In this document: piece after piece, positions 24,751 to 34,991 of the stretch
Layout: the number at the start of each line of letters is the position of its first letter
How positions within the stretch are numbered: position 1 is the first letter of the stretch
From: Chimonanthus salicifolius
Taxonomy: Eukaryota > Streptophyta > Magnoliopsida > Laurales > Calycanthaceae
Length of the DNA stretch: 64,000 nucleotides
Assembly (NCBI GenBank): GCA_013350335.1
Contig: CM023539.1
Location: 37,062,631-37,126,630 of the forward strand
Direction: 5' to 3'
Notes under the pieces: generated by a model
What the model was told of the DNA's origin: nothing
The model's input: only the letters and a program-made list of their open reading frames with translations
The model's database searches: none
Program-made: the position numbers and the translations under genes

Positions 24751-25260
24751 CTATAAGGGGTGAAGAAATCGTTCCAGGCAAGATATCGGCCGATATGCCC
24801 ATATCTGTTCTATACAGGGGTGAAGAAACCGTTCCAGCCGAGATGTCGGCCGATATGCCCACATCGGTTCTATACAGGGTTGAAGAGATCGTTCCAATCA
24901 AGACATTGGCCGATATCTTAGCGATACGATTCTCTCTCCTCTTTCTTTTATTTTTTCAAAATTATTGGCCATTTTTTTTTTTTTTTGAGTTGAAAAAAAA
25001 AATTGCAAGAAGGCTCATTTAAAAAACAAATTAAAATCAGAAATATCGGCCAAGATATCGGTCATATCCATGACGGAATCAATTTTTTTTTTTAAAAAAA
25101 ATGCAGTAATGTTTAATATATTGGCCGATATATATCGACCATATTGGGCAAGATCATCTACGCACGACCGATACCAATTGTATCGGCCGAGATATCTGGA
25201 TTTCAAAATATCGATTAATACATATTGTATCAGTTGATACGTATCGCTCTTTTTACTATT
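24751..25260. repeat. ATCGGCCGAT-family repeat with a 59-60 bp minisatellite
   Basis: Three tandem units start at 24751, 24810 and 24870 (CTATA.AGGGGTGAAGAAA), each carrying a GGCCGATAT word. They are followed by further GGCCGATATA/TATCGGCC words at 25045-25255 around poly-A/T tracts. The short peptides these units could encode are by-products of the repeat. Confidence 0.8.
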
Positions 25261-25620
25261 GATATGTATTGACCGATATCTATTATTATGGTATATAAGA
25301 GCTTGATGGGTTGAATCGGCTGCATTACTGTCGGTAATGAAATTTCAATGGATGGATTGATGAAATTGTTGTTCTATTTCAAATGAAAAGACGTGGGGAC
25401 GAATTTTTCAAACCCGTACATTTTCTCAGACTCTTCTAGCCTTGTGAATCAATGCTAATGGAATTGCTTCAAGTTGATTAAGAATTTGGGCGTTGTGACA
25501 CATTTGTCTACGAGTTGCGATCTTTCACAATAGAGAAGTTGAAGTTGGATACTTGGCACTTGGCAGGAAGGTAAGGACAAAGGCTCGAAGGAAGGTCTTG
25601 TTTCTATCCATGCGTTAATT

Positions 25621-25877
25621 TTTTCTTACTGTCGTGTATATAATGTTTTAGTAGAAGAAGAAGAGAGAGAGCAGGGTTTTAGTTTACACTCAAAATGCTC
25701 TAAGGAAGGCCTTGTTTCAATCTTTTGGTCTTTGGTCACTCTCTCATCCCCTAACAGCGGCAGGGAAGATAATCTTGTTGGTATAAATTCAAATTCTATC
25801 CATTTTGAGTGTAAACTAAAACCCTATTCTCTCTCTTCTTCTTCTACTAAAACATTATATACACGACAGTAAGAAAA
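25621..25877. repeat. Near-perfect 77-bp inverted repeat with a 103-bp spacer
   Basis: The left arm (25621-25697) and the reverse complement of the right arm (25801-25877) agree at 75 of 77 positions by eye; the differences are adjacent. The arms contain a GA-rich tract and GTTTTAGTTTACACTCAAAATG-like sequence. The spacer includes a second copy of the sequence lying just left of the hairpin (AAGGAAGG.CTTGTTTC at 25587 and again at about 25702), so the structure looks like a local inverted duplication rather than a standard MITE. A transcript across it would fold into a long hairpin. Confidence 0.93.
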
Positions 25878-26361
25878 TATCAAGTAATCTGGAGATCTTC
25901 AGAATTAGTACATATCCACATTTAATAGTGTGCTATGGATTAAATTCCATTCATCCAACGCCCATATTCCAATTTATTGTGGTTATACGATTCATTAATC
26001 TGATCTCTAAAATGAACATCGTGTTGGGAGGAAACGTCTTTCTTATCTTACGGAAACAGTAATATCGAAGATAGAAAGAAAAAGAAATCAATATAGAAAA
26101 ATAAACCATAACACAAAGATTTTATGTGGTTCTTTTTCAGTATTTCCACGGGATTCAAACTGACCAACTTTACCCAAAGACAAAGAAGAAAGAAGATAAT
26201 TAAACGAAAATATATACAACTCTAATTAGAGTTTACATAAGAAATTACAAAAATAAAAAGATAAAATGAAAAATATTCACCTTCGATAAAAAGAGCAATG
26301 CGCAAATCGATTCCCTTTCTACTGTCTATCAAAAATTGCCACATGACAAACCTTGTCACAA

Positions 26362-26702
26362 ATATCATTGGTATTTTCAAATTTACCGCGTTTTTATCAG
26401 CAAAATACCATTACCGCATTAAAAACGCGTTTTTATTGCCACGGCGATAAATTTCTGATAAATTCCCGATAAAATCACGTTAAAAACGCGATGAATGGTA
26501 ATATCACGATAAATTCCCGATAAATTTCCATTAAATTCCTTATTACCTTTTTTATATTATTAATGTTTTTATTTATTCTATTTTTATTATTTTTAAATAT
26601 TATAATTTACATGAGATTTTCCCCTTAAATTTTCAATAAAAATCCAAAAATTTAAAAATATTTCGATATTATCAATTATTGTTAATATCTCGATAACGGT
26701 AT
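26362..26702. mobile_element. Mutator-like non-autonomous element
   Basis: The 341-bp element is flanked by an exact 9-bp duplication TTGTCACAA (26353-26361 and 26703-26711), the length typical of Mutator-type transposition. Units A and B show the uninterrupted host sequence near 19880 and 60235. The terminal inverted repeats are weak (ATATCATT against ATACCGTT). The interior holds GATAAATT/CCCGATAAA words seen in the family copies at 3105, 43615 and (inverted) 31660. Confidence 0.65.
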
Positions 26703-27184
26703 TTGTCACAATGATGACAAAACATTGACAAACTGAGTCTGACAATGGCATTATTCAATTATATTTGTAGCATGTTAATTAGAAAGCGACAAATGACATT
26801 TATGGAATCATTTGTAGAATGACTTACTTAAAAAAATCTTGACTTTTCTCCAATCCAACAAATAATTAGAATGGAGAAGTCAATCGACTGACCACCCTTT
26901 TATTGTTCACATGAAAAATTATAATTAATTGAATTTTTAAAATTTCTAAAAAATTATCAGAACTATTATGTAAATAGGTAAGTGAAATAATTATTTATTT
27001 TCATCTTCGTGATAATTTGTTTTTTTTGTAATTAAGATGTTCAAGTGTCTCATTCGACTAATATTTTGAACATGTGTAAATATCTCAATTTACGCAAGGT
27101 GACCTTTTATAATTGAGGATGAATGAAATACAAGACCTAACTTTCTTAGATAAATTCTTGGCTGTGAGACTAACTCCTACAACC

Positions 27185-27450
27185 ATGGATGCAAATATCG
27201 TTGAGATTGAGATTTCGGTCGAGATCTCGATCAAGATTTCGGCCTAGATTTTTCTCTCTTCTCAATGTTTTTTTTTGGAATCTTGGCTTTTTTTTGAAAA
27301 ATTTCTTTAAAAAAAATCGAAAACCAAAAAACCTGTTTATTTTTGAAAAATATAAATATCGGCCCAAGCTCACAACCGATATTTGTTTTTTTTTTTTTTT
27401 TAAAAGAACAAAATCAGGCAATATTTGACCAAGATCTTGGCCGAGATTTA
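27185..27450. repeat. Diverged ATCGGCC-family repeat
   Basis: Contains GATTTCGGTCGAGATCT-type words at one end and GACCAAGATCTTGGCCGAGAT at the other, around long T and A tracts. It resembles the blocks at 1734 and 24751 in organisation (palindromic ends, poly-T core), though the palindromes have drifted. Confidence 0.4.
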
Positions 27451-27501
27451 AACTCTTGGCTGCAAGTTTTATCATGAGGATAAACTAATTTACCATTTAT
27501 G

Positions 27502-29041
27502 CAAGGCCGTCCAGACCTTAAGGCGACGGAGGCAGTTGCCTTAGGCCCCCCTAAAAAACCGATTAACATTAGGCCTCCGAAAAAGAAATCACTCGAATAA
27601 GAGGCCCACTGGCAGGGCCCCATGTAAAAAGGCCCCAAATTTTTATACCTATACAGCTGGTTGGAAGGATTGCATTAGGAAAAAGGGAGCATAGGCGAGA
27701 TTGAGGGGAGAGAGTAGGGAAAAATTGAAAAGGGGTTTTGAGAGATTTGGGGAAGGAAAGCGGATTAGAAATTTAGGGTTTTAGTTCCCGCAGTGAGCAG
27801 AAGTAGGGAGAAGAGATTGGGGAAACGGAGGAAGGAAGGAGAAGAAAAAAGGAGAAAGACAAACGAGAAAGATACAGTAGTTCTCTCTCTTTTGTCTGTA
27901 CGTACATGAGGGAAGAGTGGGCCCACTCTGGAATATATAAAAATTTATGACTCACGAACATAGAGTCTTTGAAATGATTGAAACCCACGTCAAAATTTAA
28001 TTATGCGATCCAAAATATAACATGCAGGGTTAAGATTCAAAAATCACATAATTAAATTTGAAATGACGGTCGAACCATTAAACTTCTCTCTTTTTTTGAA
28101 ATATTGGTTTTTTTATTTTCTCTGAATTAAAAAAATAACATAATAGTATTTTTATAAAAAAAAAATCCGAAAACTCAGATATCGGCCGATATTATAGCTA
28201 ATATGCACTTAGATATGAATTGAGGTATTGGTTGAGCCCACATTGATATTCAATTATTATTTTTATAATCACTGATGTTTATTCATATCGGCGATATCAA
28301 TTAATAAGTTTTATTATCAATTAATAATCCAAGCTATACCTTTCAATTGTGATAACTATAGACTATTGATTTTTAAAATTTTAAAATCAATGAATAATAT
28401 AATTAGATGAAAGTAAAACATCATACATAACTACTCAGATATCATATGTAACTATGCAAATAATCTATTTGATAGCATATCTCTTCATAGAAAATCTCAA
28501 CAAAGTTAACAAATTCACACTGTGCATTTCAACAGTGACGATGATTTCAATTTCAAGACACATTTTTTATGAATTCCTTTATAGTATTTATGATGAGTTT
28601 TTTCATTTAAAATATATTATCTCATCTTTGCTAAATCAGAGTGTGTGTGCCAGACCTATCAAAAATTTGAATTCTTACTCATTAAATAGGCTTAAACAAC
28701 CTTTTGACCAATAAAATCCATTTATTAATAATAATAAAAAATTCATTTGAAGTTTTAAAAAGCATGACAATACCTGTAATAGTTGCTCTTGCCGAAAGAA
28801 GCTTTTCAAAATTAAAATTGATAAAATCTTACATATGATCAACAATGTCATATGAAAGATTAAGTGAATTAGCTATATTATCAATTGAAAATTATATATT
28901 AACAAAATTTGAATACAAAATGTTAATTAGTAACTTTACATCTCAATAAATTCAAAAAAAAAAAAACACAAAAAATAAATTTTAGATAAGGCCCATTTAA
29001 AATTTTTGTCTGAGGCCCTATCTTATCTGGAGATGGCCCTG
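27502..29041 (+). mobile_element. Decayed hAT transposon
   Basis: Inverted ends CAAGGCCGTCC (27502) and CAGGGCCATCT (minus strand from 29041), with GGCCT-rich subterminal sequence on both sides (AGGCCCCCCT at about 27543, GAGGCCCTATC at about 29012). The 8-bp target duplication is CATTTATG/CATGTATG (27494-27501 and 29042-29049; 7 of 8). At 1.54 kb it is shorter than autonomous hATs. It retains only the transposase end, so it is a deletion derivative. Confidence 0.82.
28764..28949 (+). pseudogene. hAT transposase C-terminal dimerisation region, remnant
   Basis: The frame reads IPVIVALAERSFSKLKLIKSY, then a stop (TGA), then STMSYERLSELAILSIENY and ends TAA at 28949. The AERSFSKLKLIKS and ERL..LA.LSIE motifs are the hallmark of the C-terminal hAT dimerisation domain of the ZMYM/TTF-type plant transposases. 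The stop sits where family members usually have arginine. The RNase-H-like catalytic core is not recognisable upstream. Confidence 0.85.
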
Positions 29042-29342
29042 CATGTATGTAACTTTTCCATGCTTTTTCATCAATGATGATTTGCTCGTTTTAATTAGAT
29101 GGGCGGAAAATTAATTAATCAACATGATAACTACTACGAAAATGATAAAAGATAGGAGCATTATTCGATGTTAGATAAATATTGGTGTATTTTATAATCT
29201 TTATCGGCTTTGCAAAATACGTCAGCTGGGAAGGCATGGATGCACAATTTCATGTCTTCATCCATTTGTCCAACGGTAGCCGGCCTTTAATGTCTTTTAC
29301 CTAAAATAATGAAGAAATCAGGCCACAAATGATCTAAGAGAG

Positions 29343-29349
29343 TATAAAT
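29343..29349 (+). promoter_or_regulatory. Putative TATA box
   Basis: TATAAAT lies 47 bp before the ATG at 29396, a plausible spacing for a short 5' leader. This is the only promoter-like support for the small reading frame downstream. Confidence 0.4.
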
Positions 29350-29395
29350 TTATAAACACTTGTAAACATCTTCCTTAATCTGTATACTCAAGTCA

Positions 29396-29530
29396 ATGAA
29401 GGTATCTGCATCATCTGTTTGCTTTATCTACTCCTCTCTTCTCATCTTTTCCGTCGCCATGGCTGAGAAAGATGAAGCAAAGGAACTTCACCGGGTTCAA
29501 TTTCCGCCGGCCAAAGAGCAGCTAAGTCAG
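29396..29530 (+). CDS. Putative first exon of a small secreted peptide, unidentified
   Basis: From ATG 29396 the product starts with a clear signal-peptide-like stretch (MKVSASSVCFIYSSLLIFSV, then AMA as a likely cleavage site). A charged segment follows (EKDEAKELHRVQFPPAKEQL). The frame runs on to 29626, but beyond about 29525 it resembles intron. A paralogue at about 30490-30610 matches through this point and there has a good donor GTAAGT, whereas here the aligned bases read CTAAGT, so the donor may be lost. A MITE is inserted at 29631. No downstream exon could be identified, and I do not recognise the family. It may be a relic. Confidence 0.4.
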
Positions 29531-29630
29531 TCCTCCCTTTTACTTTCTTGTTTTCTTTCACCTCAGATCTCTTGTCAAAAGTTTCTTGATCTGATTGTGC
29601 CACACTTAAGTCATGGTCACAAATAAATAA

Positions 29631-29936
29631 AGGCCAACAATCCTCCACGGGTATTTTATGTTTAGCGACACGGATTTTAGTGTACTTTTAATTTTACCCT
29701 TTGAATGAACAGTAAAATTTCGATGGGCTAATTTTTTTTGTTCATGTGAATTTTGGCGAGCCGATTTGCACTGTTCATGAATTTTGGCAAGCCAAATAAC
29801 AATTTCGGTTAGCCGATTGCACTGTTCATGAATTTTGGCATTATTTTTTCTTCGATATACTGGTGGAGGACAAATTGGGTATCATGGTAAAACCCGTGTC
29901 TGTATATACAAAATGCTCGTGTGAGAATCGCTGGCC
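29631..29936. mobile_element. hAT-like MITE (family M1), copy 1
   Basis: Inverted ends AGGCCAACAATCCTCC and GGCCAGCGATTCTC (minus strand). The subterminal sequence is conserved (ACACGGGTTTTA-type). An exact 8-bp target duplication ATAAATAA lies at 29623-29630 and 29937-29944. It has no coding capacity. Two relatives lie at 44614-44806 and 44815-49082. Confidence 0.9.
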
Positions 29937-30489
29937 ATAAATAAACCTACGAAAAAAAGAATTTGTGACGTTATCGTTAGCATATATAACATTGTTTGTG
30001 TTTTGGGATTCTGAGGTTTATAAATGTATGGGCATCCTCTTTTTACTAGTCGATTTTTAAGGATGAATTTTACTTATGTATTTAATTGTTGTATTCTTAT
30101 TTGAACATTTTAGCCTTATGATTTCGATTTTAAAAAAATTGCAATATTACTAGATATTGATATTGTAAACCTAAAAGGTAGAAATATTAATATATTTTTA
30201 GATCCTAAAATATAAAATTATAATAAATTATCTTGACCTAATTATTAAAAACTATAGTTTTTAAACTCTTCAATTCAATGCCTTTAATTTATTCGTTTAA
30301 TTTTTTATATTCTCCAACCTAAGCACTTGCTTTTCTGATTTTCTTGAAATTAATGTAATTACTAAAGACTATAACAAAGTCTAATAAAATTAAATATGAG
30401 ATTATTCCATTTTCTTAGACATGTCGCTAGTTTATTATACATGAATGTTCTCCTAATATTTTAAAGGATCAACCTTTAAAATAAGTAAA

Positions 30490-30610
30490 TGCAATATCTC
30501 ATTGCTTTCTCTTCTTTTCAACTTTCTCATATTTTCTATTGCCATGTCTGGGAAAAATGAAGCAGTGGAACATGAAGAGGCACAGTTTTCACCAGCCATA
30601 GAAGGGCAAA
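30490..30610 (+). pseudogene. Paralogue of the 29396 secreted-peptide exon
   Basis: Translation gives FNFLIFSIAMSGKNEAVEHE then EAQFSPAIEGQ, parallel to LLIFSVAMAEKDEAKELHRV and QFPPAKEQ at 29396. It ends at a strong splice donor (GTAAGT at 30611). The ATG aligned to the start of the first copy is missing in frame; the first in-frame ATG is internal (30543). Intronic sequence after the exon is also related to that after copy 1, which supports a local duplication. A 30-bp intronic repeat occurs twice at 30642-30701. Confidence 0.45.
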
Positions 30611-30744
30611 GTAAGTGCTGTCTCTTAAGTCTCCTTAATGGTTTCTTTCACTTCAAAATCACTATCAAAAGTTTCTTTCACTTCAAAATCACCATCAAAA
30701 GTTTCATCATGTGGTGGTCCCCTTCATATATTTATATATTTTAA

Positions 30745-31965
30745 ATTTTTTAGAAAAATATTAAAATAATAAAAAATAAGAAAAATAGAAAACTTATTGT
30801 AAGCTTATTTTGATTAAAAAAATAGTCCTTTTCATAAATTGTTAGACCTTTGAGAGATAAACGTTCAATATAAATAAGTATGTCTTAAATAACTAAAAAT
30901 ATTTAAAAACTTCAGAAAATGGAAAACCAATATTAGTAAGTATTTAATACGAAATTCATGTTCTATAGTATTCTATAATCATATGTATCATCTGTTACAA
31001 ATTCATGGTTTTTTTCTAAAAAACTTTAATTTCATGAAAACTATATTAATCACGCTGAGAGTATCTTTCATTTGATTGTGTAAAAACTATTATTTCATAA
31101 AATTGTTTCTGCAAGAAACCCCAAAATGAAGATTATCTTAAAGTAACTCATATAAAAGTTAAAAATCAAGATTTCATTAAATTTTGAAAAAGGAAACTAG
31201 GAAAATCACACACACACCCTATAAATTATATGAATCACATTAAGCAATCTTCATTCAATTCTATAAATAATCAAATACCGTTTCATTAAATAGTTTTCAC
31301 ATAAAACAACAAAATATAATTATCTAAGAGCAAAAATTCAAAAAAAAAAATGGTAAAGTTAACTAAAAAATGGACAAATCTAAAGAAAAATGAGGTTATA
31401 AAGGAAAATACCTTCCAAACATGCAAACTTTTTAAAATCAAATCCAATGCATGATTCAATGTGAAAAATGGTCGTTGTGGCAACTTTTTGTGGGCAAAAA
31501 AATAAAAATATGGATGGCTGAGATATATATGCTTGTCCAATATAGCCCGATATAATACGACCATTAAATGTCATGTAATGACTAAGTCATGCTATGTATG
31601 GATAATACAGTAAGTACTGGCCAATATGTATCATTATCACAAATCTCGTTTTTGGAATATTAACAACAATTGTTAATAGTGGGATATTTTTAAATTCTCG
31701 AGTTTTTATCAGTAATTTAACGGGAACATCTTGCAGAAAATATATTATTTAAAAAAATAAAAAAAAATAATGGGGCCAGAGTTTGAAAATATAGATGATA
31801 TTTCAGAAATAAAAATTATATATTTGGCTCAAATGTTTTTAACAGAATTTAACAGAAAATCTCGCATTTTTAACGGGAATTTACCATTTCTTGTGATAAA
31901 AACATGTTTTTAATGGGAATTTACCGTTAAAAATGGCAAAAGTGATAAACTCGTGGTTTTAACAT
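30745..31965. other. AT-rich intergenic DNA with an inverted dispersed element
   Basis: No gene. 31660-31965 is an inverted copy of the 340-bp AT-rich family (AACGGGAATTTACC and TTTTTATCAG words). 31540-31640 has weak CCGATAT/GGCCAATATG words of the palindromic family. The left end of the Athila-like LTR follows. Confidence 0.5.
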
Positions 31966-33576
31966 GCAAAAGTGGCTGCTGCTTTTGTGTACAGTAGAGA
32001 GAGTGCTGGCCGATTTTTGCTAGTACAAACAGAGAGGATTTCGGCCAAATCCTTATGACTCAGCAGAGATAAGATGGGATCGATGAGAGTAATGAGATAA
32101 GGAAGAAATCTGCCCGATTCTTTTCTAACAGTGCACCATAAGATTGCAATTCAATCTCGAAAAGAAATCCCAAGAAAAGAAGGTAATCCTCCACTGTACC
32201 AAGCAGATCTGCTGAATTTTAGAAGAGGCTACATGAAACTCAGCAACAAAGCAGGACATGGCCGGTTGAGAGATAAGGAAGAAGGTGCTGGCTGATTTAG
32301 GTTAGAAGAAAGGAAGGAAGAAAGAATAGAAAGGAAGAAGAGAGAAATCAGGGAAGTTGTCGTGTAATGTAAGGGGTTGTATTAGCTGATTTTAAACAGA
32401 GTAAAAAAAGAGATAAGGAGAATGGCTCACACGGCATTGGCTGTGTACATACCATTGGCTGAAATTTAAAATAGGACTCTTTACTTGCTCATCTGTTTTC
32501 TTATAAATAGAGTATAGATCCATTGGAAAAAATGAACCGAGCAAGGCATTGCAAGGGGTTGAATTTGAAAGGCTAAAGGATACAGAAAAATATATGACTT
32601 CTTTTAAGCCATTTATTTATTTTTTATGTAATGAGTTCCAAAGAATTGTATTTTCTTATATTCTAATTTTTGAATGAAATTCATGGTAGATTCTTTAGAT
32701 TTATGGTGTTCCCAATTATTAAATATTCTATGGTGAGGGTTTTTAATTTTATTTTAATTCTTTTTGTGAATGTTATGGAACAAATTATTTTTAGAATTTA
32801 TCAAGGAAAATAGAACCCCTCTTAAGATCGGTGGGACTTGACTTTTTCAGTCTAAGGTTCTTTTTAAGAGCAATTTATTTTAGATTTGGAAAATGCAAAT
32901 ATAAATCCTGCTCAAGTCTAAGGCTTGAATTGAAAAATTCTAATTTAATGCATGTCGAAATTTTTCTCATTAGAATTTTAATAAATGATGAACTTGAATT
33001 TATTTTTTATAATTCTAGAATATTTCATAGTCTAGGCCATAATTTTATTTTTAAATGGGATAACATATCACATTAGATACTTGTCTCGATTCCATTGTAA
33101 ACTATGTAAATAATTCATTATTATTTTTTTTATTTTATTCTTTTATTTATTCATAAAAATCCTTGAAATGATGGAACTAGGTTAGAAATATTTTAATTGT
33201 GTCTTAACTTTGCATTTTGAATTAGATTGAGATTATTTAAATTCACTCCACCATTTTAATCAATTTTATAATTAATGGTTTGTATGATAAAAGTAGATCT
33301 TATATTTTGTTAACTTCCAAAGTTAGATAATTAATTAAATATTAGTTATCTAAATTTAGAATTTTGCTAAATTAAGATTATAACTCCATGTTTTAGAAAA
33401 CATATCATGCTTAGGTTAAATCCCTAAATCTTATTTTCTTAGATCACATTATTTTAATTGTACCATTTTTATTTCCATACATATATTTTGTTAATTTCCC
33501 TTGAATACGACCTCGCACTCATTTACTACACTGTTAATTGGTTCGTGCACTTGCGAGTTAAATTTAAAATAAAACA
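31966..33576 (+). mobile_element. 5' LTR of an Athila-like Ty3 element, left-truncated
   Basis: The 3' part matches the solo LTRs at 11898 and 37561, including the TATA box TATAAATA at 32502 and the terminal block ACCTCGCACT...TTGCGAGTTAAATTTAAAAT ending in CA at 33576. The expected TGATGA start is not found, so the left end was probably deleted. The approximate boundary is where the inverted AT-rich element stops. Confidence 0.75.
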
Positions 33577-33579
33577 AGT

Positions 33580-33600
33580 TTTTGGCGCCATTGCCGGAGA
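33580..33600 (+). promoter_or_regulatory. Primer-binding site complementary to tRNA-Asp
   Basis: TTTGGCGCCATTGCCGG starts a few bases after the LTR end. It differs by one base (A for G) from TGGCGCCGTTGCCGG, the complement of the plant tRNA-Asp 3' end used by Athila-type elements. Confidence 0.85.
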
Positions 33601-34991
33601 AATCTTGAAATAAATAGTGTGCATTAGATTTATGTGTTTTTGGAAAGATTGTTATTTTTAGAAGTTTCTAAATTAGGCAACTTTTTAAAATTAGAAATTT
33701 CTGTTTTTAGAAGTTGTAATTTTAGAATGTTTCCTTAAATTAGAAGTTTTTAAAAATATTAATGATTATGGAATTAGTTTAAATTTATAAATTTGCTTAA
33801 TTTAGAAACTGTATAATTAGGATTTTCTATTTCTTAGAAATTTTCTAATTTAATAGTCTCTCTTTTTAGCAACTTCTCTAATACTGGAGATATGTCTTAA
33901 TTTAGAAATAACTTATTTTTAGAAAGTGATCTATTTTTTGAGACGTTTAATTTTAGATAATTTCCAAACTTAAACAATTTCTAAATTTAGAATTTCATCT
34001 AACTTTGGAAACTTTCTAAATATGATTTCAAAAAAAAAAAAAAAAAAAACTCTTGAAACAAAGTTTTGATTTAATGGGGTGGAGTCCAATTTTCATAGCC
34101 TTGACTTGATTTAAAATTTTTAATTAGGTTACAAATATTATATTTCTTCCACTAGTTGTAACTTTAGGACAATTGCACTTAGATTAGGATCATGCATTCA
34201 TTTTGAATTAGAATCTTCACCAAGGCTTGTATTGTCTATTTTGCAGGAGTTTTAATTACGCGCTTAAAAATCACTGGAAATACGCATAATAAGCTAAGGA
34301 GTTTTAGATTTATTTAGGGTGTTCTTTCTTTATTTATTTTACTTATTGCTTGCATTTAATCTGTCCATGCTTTTAGGTTGTTAATATTCATGCATTAGTT
34401 TAGATTGTTTTATTATTGTTTACATATTTATTTGAATGTTGTGTGGTAATTTAGGAATGCATTTTCACAATATCTAGAAAAATAAGATTAGAAAAATTAG
34501 TTCATTCATCTCCTTAATAAAATCAATTAAGGAACTATTAGGCTAGGTTTTAGGGTTTTATGCTCATTAGTAACATTTTCGATCTAAATTAATTTTTGTA
34601 ACCGGTGAATAGTTTATCTTCAAGAATTGTGTCCAAGGTTAGTTCTGTCACCAAGACATGAGGTCGAGTATGTTCTAAGGATAAGCTGGGAAGAGATGCC
34701 GTGTGCTCCCCCACTTACCTTGGAACAAGTCTAGAGACAATCTTTAGGGTCATATTAGCTAAATAAAAATTTGATTGCATTAGTGCAATTCAAATTTAGA
34801 TTTAGGCATTTTCTTGTGTGAATTTGGTTGTGTGTGAATGATCGTGTCTGTGTATGAATTATTGGTGTCGTGACTCTCACAATTGTTTCGTTCGAGTTAC
34901 ATTTTCTATTGATTTACAGATCGTTGCATCCGAAGCTCAGTCTATCTCAGTCATAGACAGTCCACCTCCATCACCACTACCATCACTTAAC
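33601..34991 (+). mobile_element. Athila-like element leader
   Basis: A long AT-rich untranslated leader between the primer site and gag. No coding sequence is seen. Splice-like pyrimidine tracts are present but unassigned. Confidence 0.6.

Larger units (their letters stand above)
23861..26850. repeat. Partial unit A' of the segmental duplication
   Basis: 23925-24115 matches 49300-49480. 24360-24700 matches 4650-4920 and 49850-50120. 25290-25600 matches 18550-18780. 26270-26350 plus 26703-26840 match 19805-19945 with 20863-20930 and 60145-60310. The order agrees with units A and B, but long segments are missing. The lectin kinase expected after about 26850 is absent, so this is a deleted copy of the unit. 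Confidence 0.75.

Noticed and set aside
27260..27475. Lys/Arg-rich frames on both strands
   Set aside because: They derive from poly-A/T tracts and GAGATTTCGGTCGAGATCT-type repeats.
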